A DNA stretch of 64,000 nucleotides, from positions 1 to 64,000 of the forward strand of contig CALWIO010000009.1 of NCBI GenBank assembly GCA_944380765.1, written 5' to 3'. The stretch is from an uncultured Clostridia bacterium. Lineage in GTDB: Bacteria > Bacillota > Clostridia > Oscillospirales > Acutalibacteraceae. The notes beneath the pieces are model-generated. The model was not told where the DNA came from, did not search any database, and saw only the letters and a program-made list of their open reading frames with translations. This document shows, piece after piece, positions 59,471 to 64,000 of the stretch. Position 1 is the stretch's first letter. Each line of letters starts with the position of its first letter. Made by a program: the position numbers and the translations under genes.

Positions 59471-61416
59471 TTTTGATTACCTCCAAAGGATAATTTTTTA
59501 ATTGAGAACGGGTTAAAGGGACGCCCGCTTCCTTCATAAAATCTTGAAAACATTTCGTAGTATTCAAGACGCAGAGCCTGAATACCGGTCAAAAGGCCTT
59601 CAAGAGCAATTACAAGAATGTTGCCGAGAATTATAACAAAAATATTTTCGCTTTCGCCCGCCAGCGAGAACACAACCATCATCATTCCGGCGTGAACAAG
59701 CACGAACGCGCCTACGCGCAGGAATGAAACCGTGTTGCTCAGGTAAGATAGCACATATTCAAGAAGCTCAAATATATTTTGCAGAATAAAGTCCATAACG
59801 CTTGTCGGCTTCCAGTCGGGGTGACGGTCAATAATACCAATCGGTATTTCCTTAATCATAAGTATTACCGCGCCCGCGCCGATAACCGCAAAGCAAACGG
59901 AGTCGGGCAGGGGAGCAGGGCCGCCCATAAATCCCGAAGCGAAATTGACGCCCGCGAGATAAACGAGAATACCCACAAGTCCGTTCTGGCTGAAAATCGC
60001 TTCACCGAAGTGCTTTTTCCTGATACAAGCGTAAACATTGATTACCATTGAAAAAGCCGTGAGCGCTATGCCTATCGCAATCGCGACGAGCAGTACGGTG
60101 TTTACGCTCTCCATAACCGCAAGCGGTTTTCCGGACCAGCCGAGTGATTTGTAAACCGGGTCGAGCATATCCTCATAGCCGAATACGCTTCCGAAAATAA
60201 AGCCGAAACACATTGAGGAAATACCGCAGGGAACAAGAATTTTTCCGAGCGCCATTTTTTTCAGCTTATACATTAGCAGACCGGCTATCACCAGCACAAA
60301 TCCCTGGCCCATATCTCCGAACATTATACCGAAAAGAATGGTATAAGTTATGGCAACGAAAGATGTAACATCAATGTCCGAGTAGGACGGCGTGCCGTAC
60401 ATATCCACATAGAACTTATAAGGATCAACGAGATATTTCAGCGGTCCGATCATTTTTTTTAATTTTACGGGAGGATTGTTTTTTTCGGTGTCGGGAACTG
60501 TTGTTTCCGTTACAATCCCCTCAACCTCAGCCGCACAGCGGGTAAATTCATTTTCCCGTTTTTTCGGAATCCAGCCGGCGAGCATAAAGAAGTGACCGTT
60601 ATGCACCGAAAAAGATTTAAGCTGCTGAGCTTCGTTTAGAGCCGCCAGCTTTGAGTAAGCTTTGCTGAAAAAATCTTTTTCCTTTTCGCGAAGCTCTTTT
60701 ATTTCAGCGTTTAAAACCGCTGTTTGCTCGGAAATAATCGAAAGGTTATTTTCAAGTTCTTTTATTATGTTTTCAACCGTACCCGCGGCTCCGGGAATTT
60801 GCAGCGGCTCAAAAAGCAGCATCGCGAATATACCGTCAACCTCGTCGGTTCTGTTGCGCGGAGCGAAATACGCGCCCCAGTAATCGGTTTTGTCCGTAGA
60901 GCAGGGAACAAAATAGAAATAGGGACAGCCGTCAAAAAGCGTGTTCAGCTTTTCAACGCTGCTTTTGGGAAGATGACCGAAGCGTACTTTAACATATTCA
61001 AGCTCCGCTATTTTGTCAAGGTCAACCGAAAGTCCCTTAAAGTGCGAGAATTTTTCTATTCCGTCACGGCACTTTTCCATTTGCTCTTCCAGCGACGCCT
61101 TTCTTTCCGCAATGCTCATCGCCTTTTTGTGGAGCAGCTCAATGTGGGTTACATCGTCTTCGGTAAGAGCCTCGTAAGCCGCGTCCTCGTCCAGCGACGG
61201 GGTGAAGCCTATGCTTTCAAAAAGCGAGTTGATGTCGGCAAGGCGCTGAGAGTAGGGGTTTTCCTGAGTGTATGGGATAAAGCCCATTGAGGAGGAAAAA
61301 ACCTTGCTCGCGCTTTCGGGCTGAAAGAAGCCGCAGCGCATAAGCATGTGCACCGTTTCGTCAAGCTTCTCGTTATCGCCGCGAATTTTAACAAGCCGCA
61401 TTTTTTCAATAGACAT
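59467..61416 (-). CDS. ntpI: V/A-type ATP synthase subunit I (a subunit)
   Basis: A 649-residue stator subunit forming the ion half-channels. The N-terminal 330 residues are cytoplasmic with coiled coils; the C-terminal half has about seven to eight membrane helices. FGIMFGDMGQGFVLVIAGLLMY and NTVSFLRVGAFVLVHAGMMMVVFSLAG (channel Arg in SFLRVGAF) are diagnostic, as is LRLEYYEMFSRFYEGSGRPFNPF. ATG 61416 is 8 bases from SD aaggag and overlaps the subunit C stop (TGATG). Confidence 0.95.
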   Translation of the reverse strand: MSIEKMRLVKIRGDNEKLDETVHMLMRCGFFQPESASKVFSSSMGFIPYTQENPYSQRLADINSLFESIGFTPSLDEDAAYEALTEDDVTHIELLHKKAMSIAERKASLEEQMEKCRDGIEKFSHFKGLSVDLDKIAELEYVKVRFGHLPKSSVEKLNTLFDGCPYFYFVPCSTDKTDYWGAYFAPRNRTDEVDGIFAMLLFEPLQIPGAAGTVENIIKELENNLSIISEQTAVLNAEIKELREKEKDFFSKAYSKLAALNEAQQLKSFSVHNGHFFMLAGWIPKKRENEFTRCAAEVEGIVTETTVPDTEKNNPPVKLKKMIGPLKYLVDPYKFYVDMYGTPSYSDIDVTSFVAITYTILFGIMFGDMGQGFVLVIAGLLMYKLKKMALGKILVPCGISSMCFGFIFGSVFGYEDMLDPVYKSLGWSGKPLAVMESVNTVLLVAIAIGIALTAFSMVINVYACIRKKHFGEAIFSQNGLVGILVYLAGVNFASGFMGGPAPLPDSVCFAVIGAGAVILMIKEIPIGIIDRHPDWKPTSVMDFILQNIFELLEYVLSYLSNTVSFLRVGAFVLVHAGMMMVVFSLAGESENIFVIILGNILVIALEGLLTGIQALRLEYYEMFSRFYEGSGRPFNPFSIKKLSFGGNQK

Positions 61417-62456
61417 CAGCATTCTCCTTTCACGATTATTTCCGATATTTCATCGGGAGAAAGATTGTATTTAATACCTTCAACAATATGAGTGATATTT
61501 TTTATCTCGTTTTCCGCGATAGTGCTGTAACAAAGCATACAGACTATCGGGTTCTGCGAATACCTGAGCTTTTTGGCGCACATTTTAACAACCGCTTTTC
61601 TCGTGCAGCGCTCTATGGGCGCGCCGCCGGTCTTTTCAAAGTATTTTTTGTAGCATGAAGAGTTTACTGCTTCCAGTATCTCTTCGCCCGAAGAGCTTTC
61701 CGCGAGCTTTCGCTTTTCCTCCGGAGTAAAGGCGCTGACGGCTGAAATATAGGCGTTCGCCTTGTAGTTGTTGCCGAAAGCGTAGCTTGAATTAAGGCGG
61801 TAAAGAGCTTCAATCATAATCATATCCGAAATAAAACGGAAGTAGTCGAGTATCTCCTCACGCTGTCTGCCCTTAAAACTCTTGCTGACCGTGTCAGCCG
61901 TCCGGGAATAAAGATATTCGTACAGAGCGTTTTCAAGAACCGCCAGCGTAGTCTGCTGCTTGTTTGAGATAACCGAGTCCACAATGGATTTGTACGGCGT
62001 TCCTGTGAGCGCCTGGGAAAGCTGCTCGAACGAGCGCGCGTAAGACAGCTCTTCGCCTGATACCGACTGCTCCTTTTTGTAAAAAGGCGGAACGGAGGAT
62101 AAATCCGAAATCTCGCCGGTGTCAAGGTGCCTTGCGCTGTAAATTATGGTTTCTATCTCGTTTTTTACTATAAAATATCTGTAAAGCTTTTCGCCTATCA
62201 GCTTTTCAAACCTGCAAAGCGAAGCAATGCGGTCAAGCTGAGCGTTTCTGAGAATAAGCTCAAAACGCGCGCGCGTCATCTTATTTGAGCCGGAAATTTT
62301 TTCAATCTGCTGAGCATAGGAGGTGTTAGCCTGAAGATAGGCAAGCAGCTCCGAATTTGTGCGGCACATAAGCATAGCGGAATAATCGCTGCTTGTGAGC
62401 CTTTTGGCATACAGCGCGTGAGCTTTTGCCAGCAGAGCGTTTTCCGCTTTGTTCAT
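61416..62456 (-). CDS. ntpC: V/A-type ATP synthase subunit C
   Basis: A 346-residue subunit (archaeal C / yeast d type) linking the central stalk to the c ring. It is all-helical; FEKLIGEKLYRYFIVKNEIETIIYSARHLDTGEI, RYSQNPIVCMLCYSTIAENEIKNITHIVEGIKYNLSPDEI is the family's C-terminal signature. SD gaaagga. It follows subunit H by 29 bases. Confidence 0.9.
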   Translation of the reverse strand: MNKAENALLAKAHALYAKRLTSSDYSAMLMCRTNSELLAYLQANTSYAQQIEKISGSNKMTRARFELILRNAQLDRIASLCRFEKLIGEKLYRYFIVKNEIETIIYSARHLDTGEISDLSSVPPFYKKEQSVSGEELSYARSFEQLSQALTGTPYKSIVDSVISNKQQTTLAVLENALYEYLYSRTADTVSKSFKGRQREEILDYFRFISDMIMIEALYRLNSSYAFGNNYKANAYISAVSAFTPEEKRKLAESSSGEEILEAVNSSCYKKYFEKTGGAPIERCTRKAVVKMCAKKLRYSQNPIVCMLCYSTIAENEIKNITHIVEGIKYNLSPDEISEIIVKGEC

Positions 62457-62485
62457 AAAGTCGCTTCCTTTCGTGCCGGCAGCCG

Positions 62486-62794
62486 TTATTTAACGGCTTC
62501 GCGGAAAATTTCTTCGGCCCATCTGGCGCCGTTTTCGGCATAAGCCTTTTCAAGGTCCGCCTTGGTTTTCTCAAAATGACGGTCAATGCGTTCTGTTTCA
62601 CGGTCAAGGATTTTCTCGGTTTGAGCCTGCGTTTCGGCAATCGCTTTTAAAGCGTCAGCTTTAAGCTGCCGGTCAAACTCTGCCTTTTCCGCGGCGATTT
62701 CCTCGTTTATCGAGTCAAGCCGTTTTTTCTCGGCCGCGACCTTTTCTCTGGCGGCTTTGTCCGTTTCAAAAATTCTTCCGAGTATTGTTTCCAA
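62486..62794 (-). CDS. ntpH: V/A-type ATP synthase subunit H/G (short peripheral-stalk subunit)
   Basis: A 102-residue coiled-coil protein (LETILGRIFETDKAAREKVAAEKKRLDSINEEIAAEKAEFDRQL and onwards), nearly all charged helix, matching the short stalk partner of subunit E. The start is TTG 62794, 8 bases after a perfect SD aaaggagg; the longer open frame to 62872 runs into the promoter region. First gene of the operon. Confidence 0.85.
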   Translation of the reverse strand: METILGRIFETDKAAREKVAAEKKRLDSINEEIAAEKAEFDRQLKADALKAIAETQAQTEKILDRETERIDRHFEKTKADLEKAYAENGARWAEEIFREAVK

Positions 62795-62837
62795 AGCACC
62801 GTCCTCCTTTACCGATAAGTTCTGATGTTCAAACTGT

Positions 62838-62866
62838 ATTATACTCTTGATTTGATAAAAGCACAA
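62838..62866 (-). promoter_or_regulatory. Promoter of the V/A-ATPase operon
   Basis: On the minus strand TTGTGC (62861-62866), 17-base spacer, perfect TATAAT (62838-62843). Confidence 0.8.
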
Positions 62867-62942
62867 CGGCAAAATAAATAAAAATACCCCCGTCTTTTAA
62901 ATAAATAAGAGTACAATTCAATAAATTTTTTCGGCATAATAA

Positions 62943-62971
62943 TTGTTTTTGAACACAGCGTATGTTATACT
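62943..62971 (+). promoter_or_regulatory. Promoter of the GH13 gene
   Basis: TTGTTT (62943-62948), 17-base spacer, TATACT (62966-62971). Confidence 0.65.
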
Positions 62972-63006
62972 GTTTTTGGAAAATTTTTCGATAGGGGTGT
63001 TGATTT

Positions 63007-64000
63007 ATGAAAAAGACCTGGTATAAGGAAATGGCGGTTTATCAGATTTGGCCGCGCAGCTTCTGCGATTCTGACGGAGACGGAATCGGCGACCTCGGCG
63101 GAGTGCTGAAAAAGCTGGATTACATTAAGAGCCTCAATGTTGACGCTATCTGGTTCTCTCCGCTTTATCCCTCGCCGAACGCGGACTACGGCTATGATAT
63201 TTCCGACTACAAAAACATCAATCCCGAATACGGCGACCTTGAAACCTTTAAAAAGGTGCTTGACGAGGCGCACAAAAGAGGATTAAGAGTGTTTATGGAC
63301 CTTGTTATAAATCATACTTCCAGCGAGCACGAGTGGTTCCGCGAGAGTATGAAGAGCAAGGATAATCCTTATCATGACTATTATTTCTGGCGCAAGGGCA
63401 AAAGCGACAAAAAACCGCCCAACAACTGGCTTTCCTGCTTTGAGGGCGGAGCGTGGGAGTATAACAAGGAGCTTGACGAGTATTATCTTCATGTGTTCTC
63501 AAAAGGACAGCCCGACCTTAATATGGACAATCCCAAAGTGCGCGAAGAGGTCAAGAGCATAATGCGTTTTTGGCTTGATATGGGCGTTGACGGGTTCAGG
63601 GAAGATGTAATTACTTATATTTCCAAGGACGAGGGCCTGCCCGACGGTTTTCCGCTTCCTATCTCTACCGGAATCGAACACTATAAAAAAGGACCTCATC
63701 TTTACGAGTACCTTGCCGAGTTCCGCCATGATGTGCTTGACCATTATGACTGCTTCACGGTGGGCGAAGGTCCTATGATGACAACCGAAACCGCTCTGGA
63801 ATTTATAACCGAGGGCGAAAATCAGGTGCTCAATACCATGTTTCACTTCCAGCACATGGAGGCGGACAGCATTATGACCGACTGGGTGAGCGTTCCGTTC
63901 AGCCTTAAAAAACTCAAAAAGGCTTTTACTCACTGGCAGAACGAGCTTGCAGGCAAGGCGTGGAATACCCTCTACCTTGAAAATCATGACCACCCGAGAA
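63007..64000 (+). CDS. GH13 alpha-glucosidase (oligo-1,6-glucosidase-like), 3' end outside window
   Basis: The first 331 residues of an intracellular alpha-amylase-family enzyme, open to the window edge. WYKEMAVYQIWPRSFCDSDGDGIGDLGGVLKKLDYIKSLNVDAIWFSPLYPSPNADYGYDI, region I FMDLVINHTSSEH, region II GVDGFREDVI (nucleophile Asp) and region III FTVGEGPMM (acid/base Glu), then NHDHPR. GLPDG after region II is typical of oligo-1,6-glucosidase and related alpha-glucosidases (GH13_31). SD aggggtg precedes the ATG. It would hydrolyse isomalto- or malto-oligosaccharides imported from starch or dextrin. Confidence 0.95.
   Translation, partial: MKKTWYKEMAVYQIWPRSFCDSDGDGIGDLGGVLKKLDYIKSLNVDAIWFSPLYPSPNADYGYDISDYKNINPEYGDLETFKKVLDEAHKRGLRVFMDLVINHTSSEHEWFRESMKSKDNPYHDYYFWRKGKSDKKPPNNWLSCFEGGAWEYNKELDEYYLHVFSKGQPDLNMDNPKVREEVKSIMRFWLDMGVDGFREDVITYISKDEGLPDGFPLPISTGIEHYKKGPHLYEYLAEFRHDVLDHYDCFTVGEGPMMTTETALEFITEGENQVLNTMFHFQHMEADSIMTDWVSVPFSLKKLKKAFTHWQNELAGKAWNTLYLENHDHPR

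Overview
The window looks like a chromosomal segment of a strictly anaerobic gut-type Clostridia bacterium, most likely Oscillospirales/Ruminococcaceae-like. The basis is a V/A-type ATP synthase operon, two linked [FeFe]-hydrogenase-type proteins, AdhE, rubredoxin, NrdR, YlmH, a homodimeric-type glycyl-tRNA synthetase, a dockerin-like protein, plant-glycan glycosidases (GH51, GH43-like, GH13), many TTG starts behind strong Shine-Dalgarno sites, and compact operons separated by shared bidirectional terminators. The assignment is inference; no rRNA is present. I saw no CRISPR array, insertion sequence or prophage.

Layout. 1-400: tRNA cluster (Asp, Phe, Gly, Cys), then a short inverted repeat and an AT-rich acetyltransferase that looks like a newcomer. 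1.3-6.9 kb: membrane-anchored XRE regulator, nadE, ylmH, orphan trpB, a hotdog thioesterase and a lipid kinase. 6.97-8.3 kb: cobalamin riboswitch controlling a DUF4430 lipoprotein and an ECF S component (vitamin B12 uptake). 8.3-11.1 kb: nrdR with a secreted transglutaminase-dockerin protein, and a TIM-barrel isomerase. 11.4-14.3 kb: the three-gene ATP-grasp / alpha-E / transglutaminase cluster, a conserved but functionally unsettled peptide-ligation system. 14.3-23.7 kb: LysR regulator and a fermentation/H2 operon (adhE, a kinase-like protein, two thioredoxin-like ferredoxins, a PAS-containing sensory hydrogenase, a SpoIIE-type phosphatase and a second [FeFe] hydrogenase). It has two promoters, each carrying a Rex-like palindrome.

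23.7-25 kb: AT-rich islet (XRE repressor, VanZ-like and DUF4352-like proteins) around a perfect 12-8-12 palindrome. 25-27.4 kb: coaX, a probable pantothenate ECF S component, and a GH43-like protein. 27.6-31.1 kb: radical SAM protein, MscL with a zinc-ribbon tail, ProC and two membrane proteins. 31.1-44.4 kb: endoglycoceramidase-like GH5, ABC exporter, PutP-type symporter, glyS, second lipid kinase, PdaB-like deacetylase, GH51 arabinofuranosidase, LytR-CpsA-Psr protein, Nudix protein and a COG2426-like membrane protein.

44.5-50.9 kb: a seven-gene operon behind a perfect consensus promoter: D-amino-acid transaminase, DUF4392, PxpB, PxpC, DUF1445, PxpA, alanine racemase. DUF4392 and DUF1445 are the two halves of D-glutamate cyclase, so the operon reads as a D-alanine/D-glutamate/5-oxoproline interconversion module. 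I rate it the most interesting system here, together with the H2-sensing operon and the ATP-grasp cluster. 51-53.9 kb: TrkH-TrkA potassium uptake. 54.1 kb: a 51-residue rubredoxin. 54.3-62.8 kb: complete V/A-ATPase operon (H-C-I-K-F-E-A-B-D). 63-64 kb: start of a GH13 alpha-glucosidase that runs off the window.

All motif, promoter and terminator calls were read by eye. Family names rest on recognised motifs, not on searches.
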